Assembly: GCA_023416875.1 (NCBI GenBank)
Contig: JAEZGT010000368.1
Span: 1-13,706, forward strand
Direction of reading: 5' to 3'
From: Pseudomonadota bacterium
GTDB lineage: Bacteria > Pseudomonadota > Gammaproteobacteria > Pseudomonadales > Cellvibrionaceae
Length of the DNA: 13,706 nucleotides
Positions within the stretch are counted from its first letter, which is position 1. Every line of letters begins with the position of its first letter. The position numbers and the translations under genes are program-made. Shown here one piece after another: positions 1-7,481 of the stretch. The notes beneath the pieces are model-generated. The model saw only the letters and a list, made by a program, of their open reading frames with translations. It was not told the origin of the DNA and did not search any database.

Positions 1-6
1 CACATA

Positions 7-624
7 ATGAATGCGAAATATCGTCTGGGCGTATTGGCAGGCTTATTACTGGGATCCAATCTCGCCAAGGCGGCCGGGAAAATGTATTTTTCGGTCAGCG
101 GCGGTACCTTTGATCATGACGAAACCAGTATGACGATTGGCACCAGTGGCGAGGCTGCAACTACCACCTGGTTGACGTCCGACGGTGATGAAACTGATCT
201 GGTGAGCGTTACTGCAGGAGTCGCGGATGTGTCGGCGCGGTTCCTCATAGAGTATTACCACCAGTCCGGCGATCTCACCGGAATCGGGGCGGATTACACC
301 AAGCAGGGCCTGTTCTACAGTGGTTATTGGACACCAAATTTGTATGTACCAAAGCTGCACGGCATTTTGGGTGCGGGCATAGGTGCAGCGCAGATTGACT
401 TGGAAAGCGACAATGCGCTTATTGGCGATGATTTTGAAGATCGCGAGTTTCAATACAAACTCACTGCGGGAATTGAGTACCGCTTGATAGATTTGGTGAC
501 GATTTTCGGGACTTACGAGCAGCATTACAGCCGCAAGTTTACTCATTCCGATGCGCAGCGACAGATACAATTGCACGACTCGGATCAGAGTGTTATTCAA
601 ATCGGCTTTGCGGCGCGTTTTTAA
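7..624 (+). CDS. Small outer-membrane beta-barrel protein
   Basis: A 205-residue protein that I read as a small outer-membrane beta-barrel. The N-terminus is a Sec signal peptide: Lys4/Arg6, a hydrophobic stretch at about residues 7-19, then an Ala-Lys-Ala cleavage site near residue 22. The mature part has alternating polar/hydrophobic, Gly- and Tyr-rich strands with acidic loops, no long hydrophobic helix, and it ends in Phe (IGFAARF). A C-terminal Phe is the usual BamA recognition signal of barrel proteins. The length suggests about eight strands, like OmpW/OmpX-sized barrels, but I cannot place it in a named family and no ligand or channel function can be read. The ATG lies only 6 bases into the window, so the promoter and ribosome binding site are not visible, and a start further upstream cannot be excluded, although the signal peptide supports this one. 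A hairpin terminator follows directly. Confidence 0.75.
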   Translation: MNAKYRLGVLAGLLLGSNLAKAAGKMYFSVSGGTFDHDETSMTIGTSGEAATTTWLTSDGDETDLVSVTAGVADVSARFLIEYYHQSGDLTGIGADYTKQGLFYSGYWTPNLYVPKLHGILGAGIGAAQIDLESDNALIGDDFEDREFQYKLTAGIEYRLIDLVTIFGTYEQHYSRKFTHSDAQRQIQLHDSDQSVIQIGFAARF

Positions 625-635
625 GAAAAGAAAAA

Positions 636-660
636 GCGCGGCATAAGCCGCGCGTCGTTT
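636..660 (+). terminator. Hairpin terminator after the beta-barrel gene
   Basis: A perfect 7-bp G+C stem (GCGCGGC at 636-642, GCCGCGC at 647-653) with an ATAA loop starts 12 nt after the beta-barrel stop codon. The T-tract on the + strand is poor (GTCGTTTATT). The A-rich run before the stem (624-635) would give a much better U-tract for transcripts on the - strand. It therefore probably works in both directions, or mainly blocks antisense transcription into the barrel gene. Confidence 0.65.
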
Positions 661-706
661 ATTGCCAATCACTCCTACATACTTCAATTATTCGTAGCAA
701 TCAATC

Positions 707-1165
707 ATGACCATCTGGGTCGACGCCGACGCCTGCCCGGTAGCGGCCAAAGAAATTCTCTTCCGCGCCGCCCTGCGCAGCGAAACACACTTGGTGCTGG
801 TGGCCAATCAATATATTCGGGTGCCGCCTTCGCCGTTTATCAAAAGTGTGCAGGTGGTTGCCGGCTTCGATGTGGCCGATAACGAAATTGCGCAAAAAGC
901 TGAAGCGGGTGATCTGGTGGTGACGGCGGATATTCCTCTAGCGGCGGACGTGGTGGCGAAAAAATGCGTGGCGCTGAATCCTCGCGGCGAGTTGTACACC
1001 CCGGAAAATATCCGCCAGCGCCTGAATATGCGCGATTTTATGGAGACGCTGCGCAGCAGCGGTATTCAGTCCGGCGGCAGTCCGCCCTATGATCAAACCG
1101 ACAGGCAGAGGTTCGCCAATCAGTTGGACGCTTACATCACCCGATACAAAAAAAGCCGAGGATAA
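707..1165 (+). CDS. yaiI: YaiI/YqxD family protein (DUF188, UPF0178)
   Basis: A 152-residue protein matching the UPF0178/DUF188 family over its whole length. It has the N-terminal WVDADACPV motif (Asp6, Asp8), the central VVTADIPLA motif (Asp75), an NPRGELYTPENI segment and the C-terminal GGSPPYDQTDRQRF block. DUF188 belongs to the PIN/NYN-like nuclease fold. The conserved acidic residues are compatible with metal binding, but no substrate has been established for the family to my knowledge. The length is normal (about 150 residues) and nothing is missing. No strong Shine-Dalgarno precedes the ATG; the start is supported because the family motif begins at residue 3. The stop codon is 4 nt before the start of another PIN/NYN-fold gene, so the two are almost certainly co-transcribed and possibly translationally coupled. 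Confidence 0.93.
   Translation: MTIWVDADACPVAAKEILFRAALRSETHLVLVANQYIRVPPSPFIKSVQVVAGFDVADNEIAQKAEAGDLVVTADIPLAADVVAKKCVALNPRGELYTPENIRQRLNMRDFMETLRSSGIQSGGSPPYDQTDRQRFANQLDAYITRYKKSRG
1158..1161 (+). promoter_or_regulatory. Ribosome binding site setting the NYN gene start
   Basis: GAGG lies inside the last codons of yaiI, 8 nt before the ATG at 1170. The reading frame extends upstream to 1089 inside yaiI, but only the 1170 start has a Shine-Dalgarno sequence, and it places the NYN motif close to the N-terminus. It therefore decides the start and implies coupling to yaiI translation. Confidence 0.7.
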
Positions 1166-1169
1166 AACG

Positions 1170-1886
1170 ATGGACGATATCACCACAGGCAAACAAAAAA
1201 TCGCGGTTTTTATCGACGCAGACAATGCCCCGGCAAGCAAAATCGATTTTATTCTTGCCGAACTCGCCAAATACGGCGTCGTCAATATTCGTAAAGCCTA
1301 CGGTAACTGGACCAATGCGAATCTAAAAAGCTGGACCAATCTCCTGCACGAATTCGCTATCCAGCCCATGCAGCAGTTCGACCTCACCAAAGGCAAAAAC
1401 GCCACTGATATTGCCCTCGTTATCGATGTTATGGACGTGCTTTACACCAAACAGGTGGACATTATTTGCCTGGTCTCATCGGATTGCGATTTCACGCCGT
1501 TGGTGACGCGCATTCTCGCCGATGGTAAATTTGTTATAGGTTTCGGCGAAAGGAAAACCCCGGAAGCCTTTGTGAATGCCTGTTCAAGGTTTTTATTTGT
1601 CGACGAAAAACCGGCGGAGCAGATTCAAGCGGAAACCAAAGTCAATTTAAAAGGTGATACCAAGCTGGTCAATTTGCTGCGCCAGGGCATGGAAGCTTGC
1701 GAAAACGACGAAGGTTGGACCCATCTCGGCGCCCTCGGCTCTCATATCGCCAATCACGCATCCTTCGATTCACGCAATTATGGCTATAAAAAATTAAGCG
1801 ATTTATTGAAGGCGATTGATTTGTTTGAAACGAAGAAGGTCGGAAACGTTTTGTGGGTGAGGGACAAGCGCAAAGGCAAGGCGTGA
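1170..1886 (+). CDS. NYN (PIN-like) domain protein with C-terminal OST-HTH/LOTUS domain
   Basis: A 238-residue two-domain protein. Residues about 9-145 form a NYN domain of the LabA/DUF88 type: FIDADNAP (Asp16, Asp18, Asn19), NATDIALVID (Asp80) and SSDCDF (Asp105, Asp107). These acids match the metal-binding set of PIN-fold ribonucleases. Residues about 161-232 resemble an OST-HTH/LOTUS winged helix, ending in VGNVLWVRDKR. LOTUS domains bind RNA in eukaryotic germ-line proteins, and the bacterial NYN-LOTUS architecture is known from sequence surveys. A short hydrophilic linker (about 146-160) joins the domains. The inferred role is an RNA-processing or RNA-decay nuclease, with the substrate unknown. 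The start follows yaiI by 4 nt; trxC follows 40 nt downstream. The protein appears complete, with all expected acidic residues present. Confidence 0.88.
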   Translation: MDDITTGKQKIAVFIDADNAPASKIDFILAELAKYGVVNIRKAYGNWTNANLKSWTNLLHEFAIQPMQQFDLTKGKNATDIALVIDVMDVLYTKQVDIICLVSSDCDFTPLVTRILADGKFVIGFGERKTPEAFVNACSRFLFVDEKPAEQIQAETKVNLKGDTKLVNLLRQGMEACENDEGWTHLGALGSHIANHASFDSRNYGYKKLSDLLKAIDLFETKKVGNVLWVRDKRKGKA

Positions 1887-1926
1887 GATCCTAACTGCCA
1901 AAATCCAAAAATGCACGGAGGAAAAT

Positions 1927-2352
1927 ATGATCCGAACCTGCTCCCAGTGCGGAACCAAAAACCGTATCCCCGCACGCTATCTCGCCAGTCGCGGACGTTG
2001 CGGCCAGTGTAAAGCGACTCTGCCGCCACAGGCGGAACCGTTGGATGTGAATCAGGTGGAGTTTGATGACATAGTGAAAAACGCCACTGTGCCTGTGTTG
2101 GTGGATTTTTGGGCGAGTTGGTGTGGCCCGTGCCGTATGGCGGCGCCAGAAGTGGCCAAGGTGGCGCTGTCGCTGGCGGGCAAAGCGTTGGTGTTGAAAG
2201 TAAATACTGAACAGGAGCAGCAATTGTCTGCGCAATACAACATCCGCAGTATCCCCAATTTTGCAATATTCACTGACGGCCAACTGCAGTGGCAGCAGGC
2301 AGGTTTATTGAATCAGCAGCAGATGGAGCAAGTATTGGCACGCTGGTTATAA
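1927..2352 (+). CDS. trxC: Thioredoxin 2 (zinc-ribbon thioredoxin)
   Basis: A 141-residue cytoplasmic thioredoxin 2. The N-terminal zinc ribbon has two CxxC pairs (Cys5/Cys8 and Cys25/Cys28). The thioredoxin fold follows from about residue 40 with the redox site WCGPC (Cys66, Cys69) and a cis-proline in RSIPNF. Both zinc ligands and catalytic cysteines are intact, and the length agrees with TrxC proteins (about 140-145 residues). It reduces protein disulfides using thioredoxin reductase and, in E. coli, is induced by OxyR under peroxide stress; I see no OxyR site here. A strong GGAGG (1917-1921) lies 5 nt before the ATG. It sits 40 nt after the NYN-LOTUS gene and about 73 nt before the likely start of cti, so it may share their transcript. 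Confidence 0.95.
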   Translation: MIRTCSQCGTKNRIPARYLASRGRCGQCKATLPPQAEPLDVNQVEFDDIVKNATVPVLVDFWASWCGPCRMAAPEVAKVALSLAGKALVLKVNTEQEQQLSAQYNIRSIPNFAIFTDGQLQWQQAGLLNQQQMEQVLARWL

Positions 2353-2425
2353 ATTGCAGGTCGGAGCGGGACCAAGGATTGGTGTACCATGCAGAATGTA
2401 TTTGCTGCATCGCCGTTGGCCCCTC

Positions 2426-4753
2426 ATGACCCAGATAGCCTCTTTACGTTTTTTTGCTCTTTTTTGTCTGCTCACTTTTATTTCCGGCTGTTCCTACGGG
2501 CCGTTCTCGGAAGGCAAATCCCACGTGCGGCAAGTGCCCCGTGAATATGCGCCGGCGCGCGCCAATCACCCTAATTATTTTGCTGATATCAAACCTTTAG
2601 TCGATCAACGCTGCACTGTCTGTCACGGCTGTTACGACGCTCCCTGTCAACTAAAACTGGAATCTTTCCAGGGGCTTTTGCGCGGCGCTAATAAAGAATT
2701 GGTTTATCACGGCACACGCCTGTTTGGCGCCGTGCCTACACGTTTATTTGAAGATGCGCAAACCACAGCGCAGTGGCGCGACCGCGCTTTTTATCCGGTG
2801 TTAAACGAATTCGAAGATACGGCGGAAACCAATCTGAGCAACAGCGTTATGGCGCAATTGCTTGAGCTCAAACGGGAGCACCCGCTCCCAGAGCAGCCGC
2901 TATTGTCAGCGGATTTTGATTTAGGCTTGGTGCGCGAACAATTTTGTCCGCGCTCCGATGAAATAGCGGAATACAAAAAGCAGCATCCGCTTTGGGGTAT
3001 GCCCTACGCGCTGCCCGGACTGACCAAAAAAGAACATGAGCTGATGACCCGTTGGCTAAAAAATGGCGCGCCGTCCGGCGCTCCCGCAGCTTTGCCTGCG
3101 GAATTGCTCACCCAGGTTGCGCAATGGGAAGCATTTTTTAACGGCGATGATCTCAAATCGCAATTGGTAGGCCGCTATTTATATGAGCATTTGTTTCTTG
3201 CCAATCTGCATTTTTCCTCGTCGCCACATATTTATTTCCGCCTGGTGCGATCGCGCACGCCGCCGAATCAACCTCTGGATCGTATTGCTACGACTCGGCC
3301 CTTCGATGACCCCGGCGTAAAGCGCGTTTACTACCGCTTGTGGCAGGACCCGAGCACCCCGGTCAGCAAAACCCACATGCCATATTTGCTGGACGAAAAA
3401 CGCTGGGCCAATTGGCAAAGATGGTTTTTTCAGACGGATTATGCCGTCTCTAAATTGCCTTCCTATGAACCTTCCGTCGCGGCCAATCCGTTCACCACTT
3501 TTGCGGAACTGCCGGTCAACTCGCGCTATAAATTTCTGCTCGATGAAGCGCAATTCAGCATCATGAATTTCATCAAAGGTCCGGTCTGTCGCGGCAGTGT
3601 GGCATTAAGCGTTATTCAGGATCACTTCTGGGTGTTTTTCGTGGCGCCGGACAATAACATCGCCTGCTACCAGGAGGCTCTTTTTCAGCAGGCGGAAATC
3701 TATCTGCAGATGCCGGCGGAAAAGGGCAATACCTTTATGCCAGCGAGTGCCTGGCTGCACTATTCGGATATGCAGCGCAAATATCTCAGCGCTAAAGCCG
3801 CTGCTATTTCACAATTCAGCCAGAACCAAGCGCCGCTCAATGTGGATATGATCTGGGACGGCGATGGCCACAACCGCAATGCGGCGCTCACGATTTTTCG
3901 CCACAACGACAGCGCGAGTGTTCACCAGGGATTGATCGGCGAAACACCAAAAACCGCCTGGGTGATTGGTTATCCCTTGTTGGAGCGGATTCACTATCTG
4001 CTGGTGGCAGGATTTGACGTCTACGGCAATGTCTCGCACCAAATGCTGACGCGTCTCTACATGGATTTTCTGCGCATGGAAGGGGAGATGAATTTTGTTG
4101 CGTTTATGCCGTCTGAAGTGCAAAAAAGCGTCATGGCGGGTTGGTATCTGAATGCGGAAACCGCGCAAAAAAAATATCTGGATTTTTATCTGGATCAACT
4201 CAAGGTAAAGGTACAACTGCAGTTCAAAACGGCGAATCCAAAGACCGAATTATTGGCGCAATTCAGTGAGCATCTCGGCCAGATGGGGCAGAGCCCCATG
4301 CAAATCGATTTTAACGATCACCGCATTCTGGAGCCGCTGCGGAAACTGCGCGGCCCCGCGGTGCGGATACTGCCGGAGACCACGCTGATCCAAGTTCCTG
4401 GACATGGCCTGTACAGCTTGCTGCGCAACCGTGAATTCACCAATCTTTCCTCCCTGTTTGGTGAGGAGGCCCGCCGCCGACCAGAGAAGGATGAATTAAC
4501 ACTGGTGCGCGGTGTGGTTGGTTCCTATCCCAACAGTTTTATGCAGGTGAAAGCCGATAAGCTCCATGATTTTGTGCAGCAGCTGGCGGCCATGCGCACA
4601 GAAGAGGATTTTGTTGCACTGCGGGATCGCTATGGGGTGCGTCGTACCGATCCCAACTTTTGGGTGTTCAGCGATAAAGTGCACGCGGATTATCACCGTC
4701 TGTATCCTGCGGAAGCAGCGCTATTGGACTACAACCGGTTGGAGAATCGCTGA
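2426..4753 (+). CDS. cti: Fatty acid cis/trans isomerase, predicted haem c lipoprotein
   Basis: Cti isomerises cis double bonds of membrane phospholipid acyl chains to trans in the periplasm, without energy or lipid turnover, which rigidifies the membrane under solvent, heat or osmotic stress. I place the start at the ATG at 2426, giving 775 residues, near the family's usual length. The frame opens earlier (TTG at 2354, ATG at 2396), but 2426 yields a clean lipoprotein signal: Arg8, hydrophobic residues 9-19, lipobox ISGC with Cys22, and Ser at +2, which favours the outer membrane. The haem site is CTVCH (Cys63, Cys66, His67) within the family-typical CHGCYDAPC block. The rest looks complete, with no internal stop. 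No clear Shine-Dalgarno is visible before 2426, so the exact start is less sure than the identity. It lies between trxC and the GNAT-nitrilase gene. Confidence 0.93.
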   Translation: MTQIASLRFFALFCLLTFISGCSYGPFSEGKSHVRQVPREYAPARANHPNYFADIKPLVDQRCTVCHGCYDAPCQLKLESFQGLLRGANKELVYHGTRLFGAVPTRLFEDAQTTAQWRDRAFYPVLNEFEDTAETNLSNSVMAQLLELKREHPLPEQPLLSADFDLGLVREQFCPRSDEIAEYKKQHPLWGMPYALPGLTKKEHELMTRWLKNGAPSGAPAALPAELLTQVAQWEAFFNGDDLKSQLVGRYLYEHLFLANLHFSSSPHIYFRLVRSRTPPNQPLDRIATTRPFDDPGVKRVYYRLWQDPSTPVSKTHMPYLLDEKRWANWQRWFFQTDYAVSKLPSYEPSVAANPFTTFAELPVNSRYKFLLDEAQFSIMNFIKGPVCRGSVALSVIQDHFWVFFVAPDNNIACYQEALFQQAEIYLQMPAEKGNTFMPASAWLHYSDMQRKYLSAKAAAISQFSQNQAPLNVDMIWDGDGHNRNAALTIFRHNDSASVHQGLIGETPKTAWVIGYPLLERIHYLLVAGFDVYGNVSHQMLTRLYMDFLRMEGEMNFVAFMPSEVQKSVMAGWYLNAETAQKKYLDFYLDQLKVKVQLQFKTANPKTELLAQFSEHLGQMGQSPMQIDFNDHRILEPLRKLRGPAVRILPETTLIQVPGHGLYSLLRNREFTNLSSLFGEEARRRPEKDELTLVRGVVGSYPNSFMQVKADKLHDFVQQLAAMRTEEDFVALRDRYGVRRTDPNFWVFSDKVHADYHRLYPAEAALLDYNRLENR

Positions 4754-4817
4754 TCTTGAGCAGTCAAAGGCGCCTCCCTGACCTATGCTTTAAACGTACT
4801 AAGTAGAGATCGCTTTT

Positions 4818-6356
4818 GTGGACAACCAAGAATTACATTTAACTCTGCGCAATATCACCGAGGATGATTACCCCCAATTAAAAGCGCTGATGGATCGTGT
4901 TTACCCCGACCTGGGCGGGGCCTGGTCGCGCCGTACGGTAGCGCGGCTGATTGCGGATTTCCCCGAAGGGCAGATTTGCATTATCGACAAAGATCAAATG
5001 GTGGGTGTCGCCTTGACGTTGCGGGTGCGCTACAGCCGCTTTTCCAACCCCCACACCTACGATGACCTGATCAATCACAAAGAGGAAGCCATCAACGATC
5101 CGGACGGCGACGTGCTCTATGGACTCGACGTGTTTATCGATCCGCAATATCAGGGCTATCGTCTCGGGCGGCGTCTTTATGATGCACGCAAGGAGTTGTG
5201 CCGCAACGATAATTACCGCGGCATATTGGCCGGCGGGCGTATCCCCCGATATCACGAATACATTGGCGAACTCACACCGGCGCAATATATTGAAAAAGTC
5301 GCCCGCCGGGAAATTTACGATCCCATTCTGACCTTCCAACTCGCCAACGACTTTCAAGTGAAGCGCCTGCTGCGCAAATATTTGCCGCAAGACGAAAAAT
5401 CCGCCGGTTTCGCCACGCTGCTGGAATGGCACAACATTTTGTACGATCCGGCGGAAAAAATAGTGCTCGGCCGCAAGAGTGTGGTGCGGGTCGGTGTGGT
5501 ACAAAGCCAAATGCGTATGGTGAACTCACCCGAGGAATTGTTGGCGCAGGTGGAATATTTCGTCGACGCGGTGTCGGATTACAGCAGCGATTTTGTGTTG
5601 TTTCCGGAATTTTTCACCGCACCCCTGATGGGCCTAAAAAAGTCCAAAAACAGTCACGAATCCATCCGTTTCCTCGCTGGTTTTACCGAGCGCTTCCGCC
5701 ACGAAATGTCGCATATGGCGGTGTCCTACAATATCAACATCATCACAGGCTCCATGCCGCTGCTGGAAGACGACCGCATCTATAACGTCGCTTATTTGTG
5801 CCGGCGCGACGGCTCGGTGGATGAGCAGCGCAAAATCCATATCACCCCGCAGGAGCGCCACCATTGGGTGGTTGAAGGCGGCAGCGAGTTGCGCTGCTTT
5901 GACACAGATGCTGGGCGCATCGGCATTTTAATTTGCTATGACGTGGAATTTCCGGAATTGTCGCGTCTGCTGGCATTGCAGAAAATGGATATTTTGTTTG
6001 TGCCGTTCTGGACCGATACCAAAAACGCCTATTTGCGCGTGCGCCATTGTTCTCAGGCGCGTGCCATCGAAAATGAATGTTATGTCGCCATAGCCGGCTC
6101 CATCGGTAATTTGCCGAGTGTCGACAATCTGGACGTGCAATACGCGCAGTCTGCGGTGTTTTCGCCTTCGGATTTTGCGTTTCCTCAGGATGCGGTAATG
6201 GCTGAAACCACACCCAATACGGAAATGATCATTTTTTCTGACTTGGATTTGGATAAATTGCGCGTGCTGCGCAATGAAGGAGCCGTGACTAATCTCAAAG
6301 ATCGCCGCGATGATTTATATGTATTGCGCCCGCATCGGGATTTTTTCAAACATTGA
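4818..6356 (+). CDS. GNAT acetyltransferase-nitrilase superfamily fusion protein
   Basis: A 512-residue fusion. Residues about 8-190 are a GNAT domain: the acetyl-CoA loop reads QGYRLG (112-117), following the Q-x-x-G-x-G pattern except that the first Gly is Arg115. Residues about 220-500 are a carbon-nitrogen hydrolase with the full Glu-Lys-Cys triad: Glu264 (FPEFF), Lys339 (RKIHITPQE) and Cys373 (ICYDVEFPE). This is the arrangement of nitrilase class 12, the Rim1-like group with an N-terminal RimI-type domain. The substrate is unknown; amide hydrolysis or transfer is likelier than nitrile hydrolysis. The GTG at 4818 is chosen because it begins just before the GNAT fold; a weak AGAGAT lies about 9 nt upstream and the next Met is residue 25. 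The gene follows cti by 64 nt. No signal peptide, so cytosolic. Confidence 0.92.
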   Translation: MDNQELHLTLRNITEDDYPQLKALMDRVYPDLGGAWSRRTVARLIADFPEGQICIIDKDQMVGVALTLRVRYSRFSNPHTYDDLINHKEEAINDPDGDVLYGLDVFIDPQYQGYRLGRRLYDARKELCRNDNYRGILAGGRIPRYHEYIGELTPAQYIEKVARREIYDPILTFQLANDFQVKRLLRKYLPQDEKSAGFATLLEWHNILYDPAEKIVLGRKSVVRVGVVQSQMRMVNSPEELLAQVEYFVDAVSDYSSDFVLFPEFFTAPLMGLKKSKNSHESIRFLAGFTERFRHEMSHMAVSYNINIITGSMPLLEDDRIYNVAYLCRRDGSVDEQRKIHITPQERHHWVVEGGSELRCFDTDAGRIGILICYDVEFPELSRLLALQKMDILFVPFWTDTKNAYLRVRHCSQARAIENECYVAIAGSIGNLPSVDNLDVQYAQSAVFSPSDFAFPQDAVMAETTPNTEMIIFSDLDLDKLRVLRNEGAVTNLKDRRDDLYVLRPHRDFFKH

Positions 6357-6421
6357 CCCATTGGTGTTTTATGACCAAGCTGCGTGATCATTTCGACAAC
6401 GCCGGCGATGAGCCTTTAATA

Positions 6422-6439
6422 ACGAGGATTAATCCTCGT
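6422..6439. terminator. Palindrome between convergent genes, possible shared terminator
   Basis: ACGAGGATT at 6422-6430 is followed at once by its exact reverse complement at 6431-6439. As RNA it would fold into a 7-bp stem with a TTAA loop from either strand. It sits 66 nt after the GNAT-nitrilase stop and contains the stop codon of the convergent VOC gene. There is no real U-tract on the + strand and only a weak TTATTAAA on the - strand, so its strength as an intrinsic terminator is doubtful. Confidence 0.45.
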
Positions 6440-6824
6440 AGGTGCCGTGGGTAAATTCGATCAGACAGAATCCGTGGCCAAAGGGATCGGAGAACGTGAT
6501 GCATTTAGAGCAGCGCCACTGAATGCATTCGCTCTCCCGCAACGCGCCCGCTGCTTCCGCTTTCTGTGCTGCGACGATGAGGTTGTCCACTACAAAATCC
6601 AGATGCACGGGTGTCCAGTGGCGAGTGTATTGCCGCAGAGCAGGGTGAGATTTACTAGCGCTTGAGTGTTCCTGCTTCTGCAGCAGGAAAATTGCCGTTC
6701 CGGCGCCGCTGAGCTCCGCCACATCGTCATCCAAAGTGCGCGACAAGGTCAGCCCCAAAGCGTTCTGATAAAACGCAATGGCGCGGGGCAAATCTGGTAC
6801 ATCGATATTGATTAATACATTCAT
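6429..6824 (-). CDS. VOC family protein (glyoxalase/bleomycin resistance fold)
   Basis: A 131-residue single-domain VOC protein with two beta-alpha-beta-beta-beta modules: an N-terminal module starting INIDVPDLPRAIAFYQNALG and a second starting at PVHLDFVVDN. The C-terminal strand motif SDPFGHGFCLIEF is typical. His74 and Glu123 sit at usual metal-ligand positions. At the first ligand position, where metal-dependent members usually have His, the sequence has Asn6/Asp8, so metal use is uncertain. The VOC superfamily covers glyoxalase I, extradiol dioxygenases and antibiotic-binding proteins, and nothing here selects a substrate. No clear Shine-Dalgarno precedes the ATG. The last codon and stop overlap the 6422-6439 palindrome. 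The 201 bp between this gene and the CBS gene hold nothing I recognise, so co-transcription with it is possible but unproven. Confidence 0.85.
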   Translation of the reverse strand: MNVLINIDVPDLPRAIAFYQNALGLTLSRTLDDDVAELSGAGTAIFLLQKQEHSSASKSHPALRQYTRHWTPVHLDFVVDNLIVAAQKAEAAGALRESECIQWRCSKCITFSDPFGHGFCLIEFTHGTYED

Positions 6825-7025
6825 TGGTTCAGCGCACTCTTTTACTTCTTTTGCGGTTCCTTTATTTCTGCCTTCGAAAGCTCACGCGCCGCTACTTAAT
6901 CCGAGTTACAAGCGACAACGCATAAGCAGCGAGCGATGATTGCAAATTACGGCAGCGTCCAATTGCGGCATACAGAGGTCGATGAATGCGCTGTAAAGCG
7001 GAGGCTAAAAACCCGCATGAAAACA

Positions 7026-7439
7026 TTAATGTGCTTGCGCGACGCCTCTGAGCAAGGTCGCACCAGCGGCTGTGTTATTGCAGCTGGCAAAGTTACCTAA
7101 AGACACTATGCCGACAAGGCGTTTATTGCGATCCATCACCGGCAGGCGCCGCACATGGAGATCCGCCATATTTTCTGCGACGTGTTGTATGTCCTCATCT
7201 TCAAAACAATACAAAATATCGTCCGTCATTACCTCGCTGATCGGCGTCACCGGTGCCAGACCCTGAGCAACAGCTCGAATGGCAATATCTCTATCGGTCA
7301 GCATACCTACCAAATTATCGCCATCGTGCACTAGAATTGCGCCGCAATCGGCTTTTTCCATCGCTCGGGCTGCATCACATATGCTCTGGTCTGGCGTCAG
7401 GGTTTCTACATCGCGAGTCATGATGTCACTAATTTTCAT
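7026..7439 (-). CDS. Two-CBS-domain protein
   Basis: A 137-residue protein made almost only of a CBS pair. CBS1 spans about residues 5-60 (MTRDVETL, VGMLTDRDIA) and CBS2 about 68-128 (VMTDDILYC, RRLPVMDRN, LVGIVSLGNFA). CBS pairs (Bateman modules) bind adenine nucleotides or S-adenosylmethionine and usually act as energy or ligand sensors. This stand-alone form resembles the small signal-transduction CBS proteins common in proteobacterial stress clusters. There is no fused enzyme, so the partner protein is unknown. A strong GGAGGA (complement of 7447-7452) lies 7 nt before the ATG. Upstream lie four 15-bp tandem repeats that may control it. It ends in a short unstructured tail of about ten residues. 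Confidence 0.92.
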   Translation of the reverse strand: MKISDIMTRDVETLTPDQSICDAARAMEKADCGAILVHDGDNLVGMLTDRDIAIRAVAQGLAPVTPISEVMTDDILYCFEDEDIQHVAENMADLHVRRLPVMDRNKRLVGIVSLGNFASCNNTAAGATLLRGVAQAH

Positions 7440-7468
7440 AGTCTGATCCTCCGATTCGGTTGAAAGCC

Positions 7469-7474
7469 ATTATC
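7469..7474 (-). promoter_or_regulatory. Possible -10 element for the CBS gene
   Basis: GATAAT on the - strand matches five of six bases of the sigma-70/RpoS -10 consensus. It lies about 30 nt upstream of the CBS ATG, leaving a short leader that holds the strong Shine-Dalgarno. No TTGACA-like -35 is found at the proper distance; that position is occupied by the 15-bp repeats, which would suit an activator-dependent or RpoS promoter. This is pattern reading only. Confidence 0.3.
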
Positions 7475-7481
7475 GAGGTGC

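Noticed and set aside
46..687. 213-residue frame on the - strand opposite the beta-barrel gene
   Set aside because: No recognisable domain, and the + strand frame has a signal peptide, barrel-like composition and a C-terminal Phe.
1089..1169. Extension of the NYN-LOTUS protein into yaiI
   Set aside because: The added 27 residues lie within the coding part of yaiI, have no Shine-Dalgarno, and precede the NYN fold without adding anything recognisable.
2354..2425. Upstream extension of cti from TTG 2354 or ATG 2396
   Set aside because: The extra residues put a basic, non-conserved segment before the lipoprotein signal peptide; the ATG at 2426 gives a standard signal length.
6371..6454. 27-codon frame after the GNAT-nitrilase gene on the + strand
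   Set aside because: No Shine-Dalgarno sequence, no similarity I can recognise, and it runs through the palindrome and into the antisense of the VOC gene.
7017..7100. 27-codon + strand frame preceded by a GGAGG (MKTLMCLRDASEQG...)
   Set aside because: It is mostly antisense to the end of the CBS gene; the GGAGG is more than 10 nt from the ATG and the peptide has no recognisable feature.
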